DNA from: an uncultured Fluviicola sp. | GTDB taxonomy: Bacteria > Bacteroidota > Bacteroidia > Flavobacteriales_D > Crocinitomicaceae | NCBI RefSeq assembly: GCF_902168135.1 | Contig: NZ_CABHOL010000024.1 | Location: 178,008 to 242,007, forward strand | DNA length: 64,000 nt | Reading direction: 5' to 3' | In this document: positions 27,621-38,313 of the stretch, one piece after another | Layout of the letters: each line of letters begins with the position of its first letter | Position numbering within the stretch: position 1 is the stretch's first letter | Position numbers and translations under genes: made by a program | The notes under the pieces: generated by a model | What the model saw: the letters and a program-made list of their open reading frames with translations, nothing else | What the model was told of the DNA's origin: nothing | Databases searched by the model: none

Positions 27621-27667
27621 AAACCAGTAGGGCCATCTCGGTTTAACCGAGACGGCCCTACTGGTTT
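27621..27667 (-). terminator. Long hairpin terminator, AGTAGG family
   Basis: A 23-bp inverted repeat (AAACCAGTAGGGCCATCTCGG ... complement) has one A/C mismatch on the plus strand that becomes a U-G pair in the minus-strand RNA. It lies 17 nt after the TPR gene stop. Its outer CAGTAGG/CCTACTG arms recur at 34213 and 36716. Confidence 0.75.
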
Positions 27668-27684
27668 ATTTATGAGTTTTGTTA

Positions 27685-28794
27685 TTACTGTCTGGCAGCA
27701 TCGAGCATTTGCTTGTATTTTGCTTCTTTCTCAGTGTTTTTTACAGCACGTGCAATTTTCACCAAACTGTTCAAAACATCTACATCTTTTGGAGAAAGTG
27801 CAATATACTTCTCTAAAGGATCCAATGCAAAACCGTAGAACTCTAAACTTTTTGAAAGCAATTCATCCGATTCTTTTTTCGCATTCGGAGGAAGACTTCC
27901 TGCCTTTTGACGCAATTCAAATCCTTTACTTGAAAAGTAACTTCCAAGGTTGTAATAGGCATCGGCATAATTCGGATCAATTTCCACAGCTTTATTCAGG
28001 TTTTCCAAAACGGTTTGGTCATCGTTCATTTCCATCGCGATAGTTCCCAGAGCAAAGTACAAATGTTTGTCTTTCGGGGATTTAGTAATTGCCTGCTTTA
28101 AGAAGTCAACTGCTTTATCGTTTTGTCCGGCTTTGATGTAAGCCATAGCTGTTGCACGGTAAATTTCGTTTGGCTTGTAATTCGCATCAGCTGCTTTTTT
28201 GTAGTATTCAGCAGCCTGAACGTAATTGGAATCATTTTCTGACGCGATACCAGCGTAGTAAATAGCGGTTGTATCCAATTGGTTCAGAATTCCGGTGTAA
28301 TCATTAACCGTTCCGAAGGCCATGGTCGCTTCTTTGAATTTTTTTGCATCAAATGCAGCAGAACCTGTAGCGTAAAGCATTTGTTTGATCGTGTTCACAC
28401 TGTTCTGAATATCCGAATCGTATTTATTGGAAAGATCATAAGCTTCTTTGTAAGCTTTGATAGAAATTTCCTTTGCATTTTCAGGAACATTCTTGTTGAA
28501 TTCTGCATCTCCAAGCATTTTTAATAAAAGCATGGAGGTATAGATTTCTCCTTTCAGGAACAACGTTTTCGGACTTTTTTCTGTTTCAGCATTCGTTGAG
28601 GCGATATCAATAGACTCTTTAGCTTTTAACAGTTGTTTTTTACTCTCGACCATGTCTCCGGCCATTTGAGCTTTCTCAAAATTCTGGAATGCCAAAGCAG
28701 CATCCGTTTCTACCTTTTTTTGAGCAAAAGAAAGTGATGAAATCATTACGATTCCTGCCATCAATGCTCCTTTAGTAAGTTTCAAATAATTCAT
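27685..28794 (-). CDS. Secreted TPR-repeat protein
   Basis: 369 aa with a signal peptide (ending SLSFA before QKK). An N-terminal helical part is followed by tetratricopeptide repeats at about residues 100-320: ATAMAYIKAGQNDKAVDFLKQAI, HLYFALGTIAMEMNDDQTVLENLNKAVEI and YADAYYNLGSYFSSKGFEL are three consecutive TPR motifs. A further pair flanks an insert (QKAGSLPPNAKKESDELLSKS). TPR proteins are scaffolds and no partner can be named. It is a single gene in the same direction as gyrA, which ends 105 nt upstream of it. Confidence 0.85.
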   Translation of the reverse strand: MNYLKLTKGALMAGIVMISSLSFAQKKVETDAALAFQNFEKAQMAGDMVESKKQLLKAKESIDIASTNAETEKSPKTLFLKGEIYTSMLLLKMLGDAEFNKNVPENAKEISIKAYKEAYDLSNKYDSDIQNSVNTIKQMLYATGSAAFDAKKFKEATMAFGTVNDYTGILNQLDTTAIYYAGIASENDSNYVQAAEYYKKAADANYKPNEIYRATAMAYIKAGQNDKAVDFLKQAITKSPKDKHLYFALGTIAMEMNDDQTVLENLNKAVEIDPNYADAYYNLGSYFSSKGFELRQKAGSLPPNAKKESDELLSKSLEFYGFALDPLEKYIALSPKDVDVLNSLVKIARAVKNTEKEAKYKQMLDAARQ

Positions 28795-28898
28795 ACCTAA
28801 TTAAATTTTTATTATCTGCGATAACGCTTGATCGATCCTGTTTCCAACTTTTATGCCATTATCGACTCTAAAGATGCAAACAAAATACAATTTCCATA

Positions 28899-31454
28899 TT
28901 ATTCCTCCGAATTTGTTTCTGTTGTTTCTTCAGAAGCACCATCTGAAGATCCGTCAATGATCGTTCCGTCTTCATCTTCGAATTCTTCTTCCTCATCAGA
29001 ACGCGGTACTCTTGCTACTGCAGCAATTGCAGCATTTCCTTTTAAGTTGATCAAACGAACTCCCTGAGCGGCACGTCCCATAACACGGATTGTATCAATG
29101 TGCATACGAATGGTAACACCTGCTTTGGTGATGATCATTAAATCGTCTTCGTCAGCAACTGTTTTGATTGCCAAAAGTGGTCCGGTTTTATCCGTGATCG
29201 AAATGGTTTTCACTCCTTTTCCTCCACGGTTGGTAATGCGGTAAACCGGCTCACCGTCTTCCGGATCGTTCAGGAAGGAACGTTTTCCGTATCCTTTCTC
29301 GGAAACAACCATGATTGTTTCAGCATTATCCTTCACACAGATCATTCCAACCACTTCATCTTTTTCATTCTGAAGCGTTACGGCACGAACTCCGGAAGCA
29401 TTTCTTCCCATCGGACGAACTTTTTCTTCATTGAAACGGATAGCGCGGCCTGCTTTTGTTGCAAGTACCATCTCATTTGTTCCGTCTGTCAATCGAGCCT
29501 CTAGTAATTCATCGTTCTCACGGATTGTGATCGCGTTAATACCGTTTGCTCTCGGACGGGAATATGCTTCCAGTGATGTTTTCTTAATGATACCTTGTTT
29601 CGTACACATTACGATGAAGTTGTTCTCTACGTATTCTTTGTCGGTCAAATCTTTGACTTTCACATACGCTTTGATCTTATCATCCTGCTCAATGTTCAAC
29701 AAGTTTTGGATGGCTCTTCCTTTTGCGGTTTTATTTCCTTCCGGAATTTCAAACACCCGCATCCAGAAACAACGTCCTTTTTCTGTGAAGATTAATAGGT
29801 AATTGTGGTTAGTTGCCACAAATAAATGCTCTAAGAAATCTTTATCACGAGTAGTAGAACCTTTCGATCCCATTCCTCCGCGGCTCTGAACTTTGAATTC
29901 ATCCAGGTTCGTACGTTTTATATATCCTGCATGAGAAATCGTAATAACCACTTCTTCATCCGGGATCAAATCTTCGATTTTCATTTCTGAAGCCGAGTAC
30001 TCAATCTGTGAACGGCGCGCATCACCATATTTTGCGCGAACTTCGATCAATTCGTCTTTGATGATCTGCATTCTGCGCTCTTCACGATCCAGGATATCCT
30101 TCAAGTCAGTGATCAAAGCCATCAGGTCAGCATATTCGGCACGTAATTTATCCTGCTCCAGTCCTGTTAATTGACGCAGACGCATTTCAACGATAGCACG
30201 GGATTGGATATCAGATAAAGCAAAACGCTCCATCAAACGCTCACGGGCTTCCTCCGGACTTTTTGATGAGCGGATCATAGCGATCACTTCATCAATATTG
30301 TCTGAAGCAATAATCAAACCTTCTAAGATATGAGCACGCTCTTCTGCTTTGCGCAATTCATACCTGGTTCTGCGTACAACGACTTCATGTCTGAATTTCA
30401 CGAATTCAGCAATCATTTCTTTCAGGTTCAACAAACGAGGTCTTCCGTCAACCAAACAAATGTTGTTAATAGAGAAGGAACTTTGAAGAGCTGTGTATTT
30501 ATAAAGTTTGTTTAGAACAACGTTTGGAATGGCTTCACGCTTTAATTCAAAAACGATACGCATACCATTTCTGTCAGATTCGTCACGAATGTCCGAAATG
30601 CCCTCGATCTTTTTGTCATTTACCAGTTCAGCAGTTTTTTTGATCATTTCTGCTTTATTCACCTGGTAAGGAATTTCCGTAACGATGATCTGTTCACGGC
30701 CACCATATTCTTCAATCTCGGCTTTTCCGCGGATTACTACGCGGCCACGTCCTGTCAATAGTGCTTCGCGCGCTCCGTCAACACCATAAATAATACCTCC
30801 GGTAGGGAAGTCAGGTGCTTTTACGTAGTGAAGTAATTCTTCCTCTTCGATATCCTTATTGTCAACATAGCCGATAATAGCGTCGACAACTTCTCCTAAA
30901 TTGTGCGGCGCCATATTTGTTGCCATACCAACTGCAATACCGCTTGCTCCGTTCACCAGCAGGTTTGGGATTTTTGAAGGTAAAACAGTAGGCTCCTGTA
31001 ATGAGTCGTCAAAGTTCGGAGCAAAATCAACCGTCTCTTTGTCCAAATCATCCAGCATCTCTTCAGCGATCTTACGCAGACGTGCCTCGGTATAACGCAT
31101 TGCTGCCGGACTGTCACCATCAACCGATCCGAAGTTTCCTTGTCCGTCAACCAACGGGTAGCGCAAAGACCAATCCTGTGCCATACGCACCATGGTGTCG
31201 TAAACGGAACTGTCACCGTGCGGGTGATACTTACCCAAAACCTCTCCAACAATACGAGCTGACTTTTTGTACGGTCGATTCGAGTAAACCCCCAAATCTT
31301 GCATACCATATAATACACGGCGGTGTACCGGTTTAAATCCGTCACGCACATCAGGAAGTGCACGGGATACGATTACGGACATCGAATAATCGATGTACGC
31401 CGATTTCATTTCATCTTCGATGTTAATCTGGATTATCTTTTCTCCATCTGCCAT
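28899..31454 (-). CDS. gyrA: DNA gyrase subunit A
   Basis: GyrA carries the breakage-reunion activity of gyrase, acting with GyrB to supercoil DNA. The N-terminal winged-helix domain has the catalytic Tyr121 in [10 protein letters not shown]. The quinolone-resistance region [12 protein letters not shown] keeps Ser82 and Asp86 (E. coli Ser83 and Asp87), so no classical resistance substitution is present. The C-terminal beta-pinwheel holds six blades with the gyrase-box-like motif [10 protein letters not shown]. The last 40 residues are acidic ([11 protein letters not shown] ... [10 protein letters not shown]). At 851 aa it is a normal length. Divergent from clpC. Confidence 0.97.
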   Translation of the reverse strand: MADGEKIIQINIEDEMKSAYIDYSMSVIVSRALPDVRDGFKPVHRRVLYGMQDLGVYSNRPYKKSARIVGEVLGKYHPHGDSSVYDTMVRMAQDWSLRYPLVDGQGNFGSVDGDSPAAMRYTEARLRKIAEEMLDDLDKETVDFAPNFDDSLQEPTVLPSKIPNLLVNGASGIAVGMATNMAPHNLGEVVDAIIGYVDNKDIEEEELLHYVKAPDFPTGGIIYGVDGAREALLTGRGRVVIRGKAEIEEYGGREQIIVTEIPYQVNKAEMIKKTAELVNDKKIEGISDIRDESDRNGMRIVFELKREAIPNVVLNKLYKYTALQSSFSINNICLVDGRPRLLNLKEMIAEFVKFRHEVVVRRTRYELRKAEERAHILEGLIIASDNIDEVIAMIRSSKSPEEARERLMERFALSDIQSRAIVEMRLRQLTGLEQDKLRAEYADLMALITDLKDILDREERRMQIIKDELIEVRAKYGDARRSQIEYSASEMKIEDLIPDEEVVITISHAGYIKRTNLDEFKVQSRGGMGSKGSTTRDKDFLEHLFVATNHNYLLIFTEKGRCFWMRVFEIPEGNKTAKGRAIQNLLNIEQDDKIKAYVKVKDLTDKEYVENNFIVMCTKQGIIKKTSLEAYSRPRANGINAITIRENDELLEARLTDGTNEMVLATKAGRAIRFNEEKVRPMGRNASGVRAVTLQNEKDEVVGMICVKDNAETIMVVSEKGYGKRSFLNDPEDGEPVYRITNRGGKGVKTISITDKTGPLLAIKTVADEDDLMIITKAGVTIRMHIDTIRVMGRAAQGVRLINLKGNAAIAAVARVPRSDEEEEFEDEDGTIIDGSSDGASEETTETNSEE

Positions 31455-31615
31455 CTTGTCATAGTTTTAAATTATGCACGAAATTTGCGTGCTAAAAGCA
31501 AGTTCCGAAATTAGTATTTTTATAGCTGCGAAAAAGAGGGGTAAAAGGATTTTTACTAACAAAAAGTGGTGAAAAAATGCTATTTCGAGGTACTTATTAA
31601 CATTTAATGTGTTTG

Positions 31616-31623
31616 TATATTTG
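31616..31623 (+). promoter_or_regulatory. clpC promoter -7 box
   Basis: TATATTTG (TAnnTTTG) lies 42 nt before the ATG of clpC. CTTATT at 31593 is a weak -33 candidate at the right distance. Confidence 0.4.
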
Positions 31624-31665
31624 TATGGTGCACTTGTTGTACCTGAATCTTAAATTAAGAGAGTT

Positions 31666-34182
31666 ATGGAAGCGAAATTTTCACCCCGGGTAAAAGACGT
31701 ACTCAGCTTTAGTCGAGAAGAAGCATTGCGTTTGGGGAACGACTTTATTGGGGTAGAACATTTCTTGCTTGGAATCTTGCGTGAAGGAGAGGGGAACGCT
31801 GTGCGGATCCTGACCGGATTCAACCTGGATCTACAAAAGTTAAAAGCAGAATTAGAAAAACCATTACTGGAGGCATCTAAATCGAATTCGCCTGTCGGTG
31901 CGAATATCCCTCTGGTAAAACAAGCAGAACGTTTGTTAAAAATTACGTATTTGGAAGCTAAATTGTTCAAGAGTCCTATGATTGGAACCGAACATTTGTT
32001 ACTTTCGATGCTAAAGGATGAAGATTCCGTAGTTTGCAGGGTGCTAAACCGCTACGGAGTAAATTATAATACAGTTCACGAGGAATTAGAGAATATGGTC
32101 GACGAAAATAAATTACCAAGAGCAGAAATGTCTTCTTCGGAAGACGATGATCAAACATTTGGAGCAAGCCAGCGCAAAGCAAGCGACCCTAAGTCTAAAA
32201 CTCCTGTTTTAGATAATTTCGGGCGTGACCTTACGAAAATGGCAGAAGCAGGAAAACTGGACCCAATTGTTGGACGTGAAAAAGAAATTGAGCGAGTGTC
32301 TCAAATCCTATCACGCAGAAAGAAAAATAACCCGATTTTGATCGGAGAACCCGGAGTAGGGAAAAGTGCTATCGCCGAAGGATTGGCATTGCGAATCGTG
32401 CAGCGAAAAGTTTCCCGCGTTCTCTTTAATAAACGCATTATTTCATTGGATCTGGCTTCAATGGTTGCGGGAACAAAATACCGCGGTCAGTTCGAAGAAA
32501 GAATGAAGGCTGTAATGTCTGAGATCGAGAAGAATCCGGATATTATCTTGTTTATTGATGAGATTCACACGATTATCGGTGCAGGAGGCGCAAGTGGGTC
32601 ACTGGATGCTTCCAACATGTTCAAGCCGGCTTTGGCCCGTGGAGAAATGCAGGCAATCGGTGCAACGACATTGGATGAGTACAGGCAATACATCGAGAAG
32701 GATGGGGCTTTGGAGCGCCGCTTCCAAAAAGTATTGATCGAACCTACGAGTATCGAGGAAACAATCCAGATCCTGAACAACATTAAGGAACGTTACGAAG
32801 ATCATCACATGGTGACTTACACGGACGAAGCACTTGCTGCATGTGTGAAATTGACAGAACGTTATATCACAGACCGTCATTTGCCGGATAAGGCTATTGA
32901 TGCTTTGGATGAAGTAGGTTCACGCGTGCACATCACGAACATCAATGTTCCGCAGGATATCATCGATATCGAACAGGAAATTGAAGAGCTGAAAGATCAA
33001 AAGAACGAAGTAATTAAATCTCAGCAATACGAAAAAGCAGCTGAATTACGTGATTCTGAGCGCAAGCTTCAGGACCGTTTGGAAGAGGCGAAAAAGCGTT
33101 GGGAAGAAGATTCCAAAGCAAAACGAGTTGTTGTGACTGAAGAAGATGTTGCTGAAGTGGTTTCCATGATGTGTGGAATTCCTGTAACACGTGTTGCTCA
33201 AACCGAAATGGGTAAATTGGCTACCATGGCTGATGAACTTCAGGGGAAAGTAATTGGTCAGGATGAAGCTGTTGAAAAGGTAGTAAAAGCTATTCAGCGA
33301 AACAGAGCAGGATTGAAGGATCCGAACAAGCCGATCGGTTCGTTCTTCTTCTTAGGACCAACCGGTGTGGGTAAAACGCAATTAGCGAAAGTATTGGCGA
33401 AATACTTATTCGATACGGAAGATGCATTGATCCGAATAGATATGTCGGAATACATGGAGAAATTCTCTATCTCCCGATTAGTCGGAGCGCCTCCGGGATA
33501 CGTTGGTTACGAAGAAGGTGGTCAATTGACGGAGAAAGTAAGACGAAAGCCTTACTCCATCATTTTGCTGGATGAGATTGAGAAAGCACACCCGGATGTA
33601 TTCAACTTGCTATTGCAGGCGCTGGATGACGGACACATGACTGATGGTCTGGGTCGTAAGATCGACTTCAAGAACACGATTTTGATTATGACTTCAAACA
33701 TTGGAGCACGTCAGTTGGCTGATTTTGGAACAGGGGTTGGTTTTGGTACAAAATCCCAAACCGATCAGCGCGATGAGAATGCGAAAACGGTTATCCAGAA
33801 CGCATTGAGAAAAGCATTCGCACCGGAATTCCTGAACCGTATCGATGATATGATCATTTTCCACTCATTAACAAGAGAAAGTATTCACAAGATCATCGAT
33901 CTGGAATTGGTGAAATTGTTCGATCGCATCGCTGCATTGGGCTACCATGCTTCCATGACTGAAAAAGCGAAAGATTTCATTGTAGACAAAGGATATGATG
34001 AGAAGTTCGGTGCCAGACCGTTGAAAAGAGCGATTCAAAAATACATTGAAGATCCGCTGGCAGAAGAGATTATCAAAGCAAATCTGCACGAAGGAGACGC
34101 AATTGTGTTGGATATTGATGAAGCAAATACAGCCCTGAAGATTTCCATTGAAAAAGGGAAAACGAAAGCTGCTAAAAAATAA
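31666..34182 (+). CDS. clpC: ATP-dependent Clp protease ATP-binding subunit ClpC
   Basis: ClpC is a Hsp100 unfoldase that feeds substrates to ClpP. In order: Clp-N double repeat (residues 5-145), an acidic linker, first AAA+ domain with Walker [10 protein letters not shown] near residue 227 and Walker [10 protein letters not shown], a UVR/middle domain ([29 protein letters not shown]), second AAA+ domain with Walker [10 protein letters not shown] near 564 and Walker [13 protein letters not shown], then the ClpB D2-small domain. The middle domain is short, as in ClpC rather than ClpB. 838 aa is normal. No CtsR box-like repeat was recognised upstream. Confidence 0.96.
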   Translation: MEAKFSPRVKDVLSFSREEALRLGNDFIGVEHFLLGILREGEGNAVRILTGFNLDLQKLKAELEKPLLEASKSNSPVGANIPLVKQAERLLKITYLEAKLFKSPMIGTEHLLLSMLKDEDSVVCRVLNRYGVNYNTVHEELENMVDENKLPRAEMSSSEDDDQTFGASQRKASDPKSKTPVLDNFGRDLTKMAEAGKLDPIVGREKEIERVSQILSRRKKNNPILIGEPGVGKSAIAEGLALRIVQRKVSRVLFNKRIISLDLASMVAGTKYRGQFEERMKAVMSEIEKNPDIILFIDEIHTIIGAGGASGSLDASNMFKPALARGEMQAIGATTLDEYRQYIEKDGALERRFQKVLIEPTSIEETIQILNNIKERYEDHHMVTYTDEALAACVKLTERYITDRHLPDKAIDALDEVGSRVHITNINVPQDIIDIEQEIEELKDQKNEVIKSQQYEKAAELRDSERKLQDRLEEAKKRWEEDSKAKRVVVTEEDVAEVVSMMCGIPVTRVAQTEMGKLATMADELQGKVIGQDEAVEKVVKAIQRNRAGLKDPNKPIGSFFFLGPTGVGKTQLAKVLAKYLFDTEDALIRIDMSEYMEKFSISRLVGAPPGYVGYEEGGQLTEKVRRKPYSIILLDEIEKAHPDVFNLLLQALDDGHMTDGLGRKIDFKNTILIMTSNIGARQLADFGTGVGFGTKSQTDQRDENAKTVIQNALRKAFAPEFLNRIDDMIIFHSLTRESIHKIIDLELVKLFDRIAALGYHASMTEKAKDFIVDKGYDEKFGARPLKRAIQKYIEDPLAEEIIKANLHEGDAIVLDIDEANTALKISIEKGKTKAAKK

Positions 34183-34212
34183 GAGAAAGCACTGCTTTCA
34201 TATATTAAACAA

Positions 34213-34248
34213 AGTAGGGGTGCGATTAATCGCACCCCTACTGGTTTT
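34213..34248 (+). terminator. clpC terminator, perfect 30-nt palindrome
   Basis: AGTAGGGGTGCGATT with its exact complement AATCGCACCCCTACT, followed by GGTTTTTGG, 30 nt after the clpC stop. Confidence 0.85.
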
Positions 34249-34261
34249 TGGTCATATTTTT

Positions 34262-34269
34262 TATATTTG
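34262..34269 (+). promoter_or_regulatory. Promoter -7 box 4 nt before an ATG (leaderless signature)
   Basis: TATATTTG ends 4 nt before the ATG at 34274, predicting transcription start at the start codon. Confidence 0.5.
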
Positions 34270-34273
34270 AGTA

Positions 34274-35131
34274 ATGAAATTGAAATTAACAGCCTTATTG
34301 CTTTTTGGTTTTTACCTAACCGGATTCAGTTACGTAGAAATGACACGCGTCGACGCAAAGATCTTCATTGCCAATCCTGAAACTGATTTTTCTAAAATCC
34401 AGGTAAGAAATGAAGCTTTAAAAGCTAAGATGGTAGAGTTCTTGTTCATGAATGATATGATCGACCATATCGGTACTTTAGCTTATGATCCGGAGGCTTT
34501 GTTTGTAAACTATTACAAGCAATTTGCTTCTTTGTATCAGTTAATTGACCTGAATAATGACAAGGTTCCGGAGCTAGTTTTCAACGGATATCCTACGGAA
34601 GAAAGAGAAAAAGAACGGCTGCAGATCTTTACGACTATCAAAGGAAAACCTGTTTCCATTTACAACGAAATGGGACATTTATTGGCTTACAAAATTCATC
34701 CGAACACCCGGGAGATCCTCCTGTACCATCATCAATATCCTTGTTGTGAAAATGCTTCGCATAATCTAAACCGCCTGAGATTGATCGACCATAAAATGAC
34801 TTTGGTAAAACGTTATTTCCTGGGTAGGGACAGAGGGATGCTGGGTAAGTTTTTTCCGGAGAAGTCAACTTTCACCGGGAAATTTTACTTCACCGAATCT
34901 AAAACCACACTTTACTGGTCACCCGAAGAAATCACCGAATCAGCATGGCCCGGAAGATCTAAAAAGAATATCATTACCACTTATGCAGATTCGACAGCCT
35001 ATTCAGTTTTGGCAGAAAAGGGAAAATGGAGGTTTGTGATTATGCATGGCGCTCCCGTAATAGAAGAAAATAGGGTGATCAATCCGGCGAATTTCTCCAA
35101 TACATGGATTTACGGTTGGATCAGGGATTAA
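34274..35131 (+). CDS. Exported protein of unknown function, 285 aa
   Basis: A signal peptide (residues 1-19, ending TGFSY) precedes a mixed alpha/beta protein. A segment LIDLNNDKVPELVFNGYP resembles a calcium-binding DxNxDxxxE loop as in VCBS/FG-GAP-type proteins. It is followed by YPCCENASHNL with a Cys pair and a region of beta strands. No family is recognised. It is one of the genes whose promoter box ends 4 nt before the ATG. The next gene is convergent and separated by a hairpin. Confidence 0.7.
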   Translation: MKLKLTALLLFGFYLTGFSYVEMTRVDAKIFIANPETDFSKIQVRNEALKAKMVEFLFMNDMIDHIGTLAYDPEALFVNYYKQFASLYQLIDLNNDKVPELVFNGYPTEEREKERLQIFTTIKGKPVSIYNEMGHLLAYKIHPNTREILLYHHQYPCCENASHNLNRLRLIDHKMTLVKRYFLGRDRGMLGKFFPEKSTFTGKFYFTESKTTLYWSPEEITESAWPGRSKKNIITTYADSTAYSVLAEKGKWRFVIMHGAPVIEENRVINPANFSNTWIYGWIRD

Positions 35132-35151
35132 TTATCAACGATTAATTGCAC

Positions 35152-35180
35152 AATTATCAAGTTGGACACCCTTGATAATT
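35152..35180. terminator. Bidirectional hairpin between convergent genes
   Basis: AATTATCAAG (35152-35161) and CTTGATAATT (35171-35180) form a perfect 10-bp stem with a 9-nt loop between the ends of the genes at 34274-35131 and 35203-35589. Partial copies of ATAATTGATAATT follow. Confidence 0.55.
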
Positions 35181-35202
35181 TCAACTCTTGATAATTGATA
35201 AT

Positions 35203-35589
35203 TCAATTCGTGTCCGTAAGTCTCCAATTCCGAACCAGCTCATGGTGCTTATTTTGGAAAATAGCCATCAATTTGTCCGAATCGGAGTCTTTTCCCGGCC
35301 GGCGTTTTTCAATCGATCGGAATGTTTGTTGAATGATCTCTAAAATATCAGACTCCATTAGTATTTCCGAAGTGCTTGTATCGAACCCGTAGCTCCGGTA
35401 AACTTCAATAATCTTATTGCGGTCACTCAGCTCATGTGGAAGCAGGGCGCTCTTTTTAGATAATTCATTGAAAAAAGGCAGCAATTTTGCACTTAATTCA
35501 ATAAAATGCCTCAAAACAATGGTAGCTTCATTAATTTGCTGAATTGCAGAGGTCTGAATAAAGCGTTTTTTAGCGAGTTTGTTTTCCAT
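35203..35589 (-). CDS. Small helical protein of unknown function
   Basis: About 128 aa from the ATG at 35589 (MENKLAKKRF). A TTG-initiated form could extend to 35652 and add 21 basic residues. It is predicted to be mostly helical: QTSAIQQINEATIVLRHFIELSAKLLPFF, then SDRNKIIEVYRSYGFDTS and a basic C-terminal helix. There is no signal peptide, Cys or known motif. It lies between convergent and divergent neighbours, so it is transcribed alone. Confidence 0.6.
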   Translation of the reverse strand: MENKLAKKRFIQTSAIQQINEATIVLRHFIELSAKLLPFFNELSKKSALLPHELSDRNKIIEVYRSYGFDTSTSEILMESDILEIIQQTFRSIEKRRPGKDSDSDKLMAIFQNKHHELVRNWRLTDTN

Positions 35590-35801
35590 GACATTTTGTT
35601 TTTGTCGTTTCTTCTTTAAAGACGACCCCGATTCCAAATAGTTGGATTTCAAAATAAGTCTTTGATTAAACCCCCAATCTCGTTGATTAAAATGGGGTTT
35701 TGTGTGATTATTTCATTGTTAAATCAATTATTGTTGATAAAATTTCACAATCCAGCTTATTTTCAATCAAAATTTATCGCCTACTAAATCGATGTAAGCC
35801 G

Positions 35802-35809
35802 TATATTTG
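35802..35809 (+). promoter_or_regulatory. folD promoter -7 box
   Basis: TATATTTG lies 16 nt before the ATG of folD. No clear -33 element is visible. Confidence 0.4.
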
Positions 35810-35825
35810 CACAAAACTTTTCAAC

Positions 35826-36704
35826 ATGCAGATATTAAGTGGTAAGGATGTTTCCGAAATCATCAAAAAGGAACTGGCAGTTCAGGTTTCCGAACGTAAA
35901 GCGGCAGGAAAGAAAATTCCGCATTTGGCAGCAATTCTTGTCGGAAGAGACGGAGGTTCAGTTACTTATGTCAATAACAAATTGAAAGCATGTGAAGAGA
36001 TTGGTTTTGAAAGCACCTTAATCCGTTACGATGATTCTATTACGGAAGAAACGCTTTTGAAGAAGATCCAGACTCTGAATGAGGATAAAAGCATTGACGG
36101 ATACATTGTACAGCTTCCGCTTCCTGCTCACATTGATGAAATGAAGGTAACTTTATCCATTGATCCGAAAAAAGATGTGGATGGTTTTCATCCGATCAAC
36201 GTAGGGAATATGATGCTGAATATTCCGGGATTCGTTCCTGCTACACCTGCAGGAATTGTGGAATTGATGCGCCGTTATAAAATTCAGACCGCCGGAAAGA
36301 ATTGTGTAGTGGTAGGAAGAAGTAATATCGTAGGAACACCTTTGAGTTTGCTTCTCGGGAAGAATACAGATCCCGGAAATTGTACCGTTACATTGGTTCA
36401 CTCCAAATCAGAAAATATCAAAGAAATCTGCTCTCAGGCGGATATTTTGGTTGCTGCAGTCGGAATTCCCGGGTTTATTACTGCTGACATGGTAAAAGAA
36501 GGAGCGGTGGTAATCGACGTAGGAACAACGCGCATTGAAGACGCATCGAGAGAAAGAGGCTGGAGATTGGCAGGTGACGTCGACTTCAAGGAAGTAGCTC
36601 CGAAAACTTCAGCAATCACGCCTGTACCGGGTGGAGTAGGACCGATGACCATTGCATCTTTGATGATCAATACCCTGAAGGCGATGGAATTGAAAGGAAA
36701 GTAA
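35826..36704 (+). CDS. folD: Methylenetetrahydrofolate dehydrogenase/cyclohydrolase FolD
   Basis: FolD is a bifunctional cytosolic enzyme that interconverts 5,10-methylene-THF, 5,10-methenyl-THF and 10-formyl-THF with NADP. The ATG at 35826 gives 292 aa, the normal size. Signature motifs are [14 protein letters not shown] with the catalytic Lys, the folate loop [20 protein letters not shown], the nucleotide-binding [14 protein letters not shown] and the C-terminal [16 protein letters not shown] potential upstream extension to 35700 has no initiating signal and is rejected. Confidence 0.96.
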   Translation: MQILSGKDVSEIIKKELAVQVSERKAAGKKIPHLAAILVGRDGGSVTYVNNKLKACEEIGFESTLIRYDDSITEETLLKKIQTLNEDKSIDGYIVQLPLPAHIDEMKVTLSIDPKKDVDGFHPINVGNMMLNIPGFVPATPAGIVELMRRYKIQTAGKNCVVVGRSNIVGTPLSLLLGKNTDPGNCTVTLVHSKSENIKEICSQADILVAAVGIPGFITADMVKEGAVVIDVGTTRIEDASRERGWRLAGDVDFKEVAPKTSAITPVPGGVGPMTIASLMINTLKAMELKGK

Positions 36705-36715
36705 TATTAATGTAT

Positions 36716-36755
36716 AAAACAGTAGGCATGTGATTAATCGCATGCCTACTGTTTT
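36716..36755. terminator. Bidirectional terminator, AGTAGG family
   Basis: AAAACAGTAGGCATG, a TGATTAATCG centre, then CATGCCTACTGTTTT: a 15-bp stem with A tails on one side and T tails on the other. It sits between the convergent folD and flavoprotein genes and touches the latter's stop codon. Confidence 0.85.
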
Positions 36756-38247
36756 ATAATCGTTCCAAAGGTGTTTTCACGCCGTCAACCAGGGAGTAGC
36801 AAGCCAATTTGTCTTTGAATACCGAAGATTTAAACAAGGAACGGTTTAAGAGCATTCTCACACATTCCTGGATTCCTTCTGCAATGGAAGGATGCGGATG
36901 AACCAATTCTGCAATCACGTGGATCGGAAGCCCGAGTTTCATGATTAATCCGATTGTTTGGATAGCGGTCGAAGCATGTTCTCCTACGGCGCGCATCCCA
37001 AGGACTTTCATTTCACTATCGTTGGTAACAATAATCTTGAAGAATCCTTCGGTTTTTCGCATAGCAATTGCACGTGCAATGACGGAGTAATCAATCTTGA
37101 CAACTTTTACAGGAATATTCTTTTCAATGCATTGAGCTTCGTTAATTCCTACTGCGGCCACTTCCGGCTGGAGGAACATGATAGTGCATACGTTATCATA
37201 GCTCAGGCGCTCACGGATCGTTCCGAAAGCTCTTTCAACCGCATGGCGCGCTTCGATTTCCCCCATATTTACCAGGGCAATTCGTCCGGAGACATCGCCA
37301 ACGGCGTAGATGTGCGGAACGTTGGTTACCGTATCATCATCTCCGATGTGCAGTCCGCGTTTCGACATTAAAACACCTGCATTTTCAATTTTAAGGTTTT
37401 CAATATTGGGAACGCGTCCGATGGAAAGGAGTGCTTTTTCAACGCGGATCACTTCCCGGGATCCATCCGGGTAGCTTAATTCATATTCTACCTCGTTACC
37501 CAGGTTTTCCAGGCGTTCCAATTGTGCATTATGGTGGATTGTTACTCCTTTTTCTTCCAGGTTCTCGCTGACGATTGTTGAAATATCCGTGTCTTCAAAC
37601 GGGAGAATGCGGTCGGCACGATCAATCAGGTATACTTTTGTTTTCCCGAAGTTGGAGAAGATCGTAGCGTATTCACAACCGATAACTCCGGCTCCGACAA
37701 TTACAAGACTTTTGGGGTAATCCGAGAGATTTTCGATACCGTCGCTGGTTAAAATAGTTTTTTCGTCAACGTTTACGTCCTTCATTTTGCGTGGGCGACT
37801 TCCACTTGCGATAATAATGTTTTCCCCGTAAACCACAGAGCGGTCTCCGTCATGCTGGACGATTTCTATTTCGTGATCATTGATAAAACTGGCTGTTCCC
37901 CGTTCATAGGTCAGCAGTTTGTCCATGGTTTCTGTTTGAAGTAACTTTAAATGGCAGGAATACTGGAATTTACGTTCAAAAACAGCCTCGTCCACCGTTG
38001 CATCAACATCTTGCCAGGAAAGGTAAAACTTCTCTCTTCCTTTACCTCCGATAGTATCATTTACCGAAGCAATTTTTTGGGAAATTTCCCACAAGGTTTT
38101 CGACGACAATGCCCCGTTATAAACGCCGGCACCTCCAACACGGTCTTTTTCAATCAGGCAAACACGCTTTCCGTAATCGATTGCGCGCATCGCTGCTGCA
38201 TAACCAGCCGGACCACCGCCTATAATAACCAAATCAAATTTTTTCAT
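36754..38247 (-). CDS. Dihydrolipoamide-dehydrogenase-like flavoprotein without redox cysteines
   Basis: A 497-aa FAD/NAD(P) oxidoreductase of the class I pyridine nucleotide-disulfide family. FAD-binding GGGPAGYAAAMRA is at residues 10-22, NAD-binding VIVGAGVIGCEYATIFSNFG is near 185-205, a second FAD motif HIYAVGDVSG is near 330, and the C-terminal dimer domain has HPHPSIAEGIQE. The usual CxxxxC active-site disulfide is absent: at the matching place the sequence reads GGAGVYNGALSSK, so both Cys are replaced (Gly41 and Ala46). It therefore cannot be a lipoamide dehydrogenase. A soluble transhydrogenase-like or quinone/NADPH oxidase-type reaction is possible. Neighbour genes give no hint. Confidence 0.85.
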   Translation of the reverse strand: MKKFDLVIIGGGPAGYAAAMRAIDYGKRVCLIEKDRVGGAGVYNGALSSKTLWEISQKIASVNDTIGGKGREKFYLSWQDVDATVDEAVFERKFQYSCHLKLLQTETMDKLLTYERGTASFINDHEIEIVQHDGDRSVVYGENIIIASGSRPRKMKDVNVDEKTILTSDGIENLSDYPKSLVIVGAGVIGCEYATIFSNFGKTKVYLIDRADRILPFEDTDISTIVSENLEEKGVTIHHNAQLERLENLGNEVEYELSYPDGSREVIRVEKALLSIGRVPNIENLKIENAGVLMSKRGLHIGDDDTVTNVPHIYAVGDVSGRIALVNMGEIEARHAVERAFGTIRERLSYDNVCTIMFLQPEVAAVGINEAQCIEKNIPVKVVKIDYSVIARAIAMRKTEGFFKIIVTNDSEMKVLGMRAVGEHASTAIQTIGLIMKLGLPIHVIAELVHPHPSIAEGIQECVRMLLNRSLFKSSVFKDKLACYSLVDGVKTPLERL

Positions 38248-38301
38248 AAGTTCCCGGACTAAAATTAAAACAATACTTTAGAATTCGGCATCTGTTTCTA
38301 T

Positions 38302-38309
38302 TAATTTTG
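38302..38309 (+). promoter_or_regulatory. Promoter -7 box 4 nt before an ATG (leaderless signature)
   Basis: TAATTTTG ends 4 nt before the ATG at 38314. Confidence 0.5.
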
Positions 38310-38313
38310 TCAG

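Noticed and set aside
31082..31240. Quinolone-resistance mutation in gyrA
   Set aside because: Ser82 and Asp86 are the usual sensitive residues.
36754..38247. Dihydrolipoamide dehydrogenase (lpd)
   Set aside because: The fold and nucleotide motifs fit, but both active-site cysteines are missing, so the name would be misleading.
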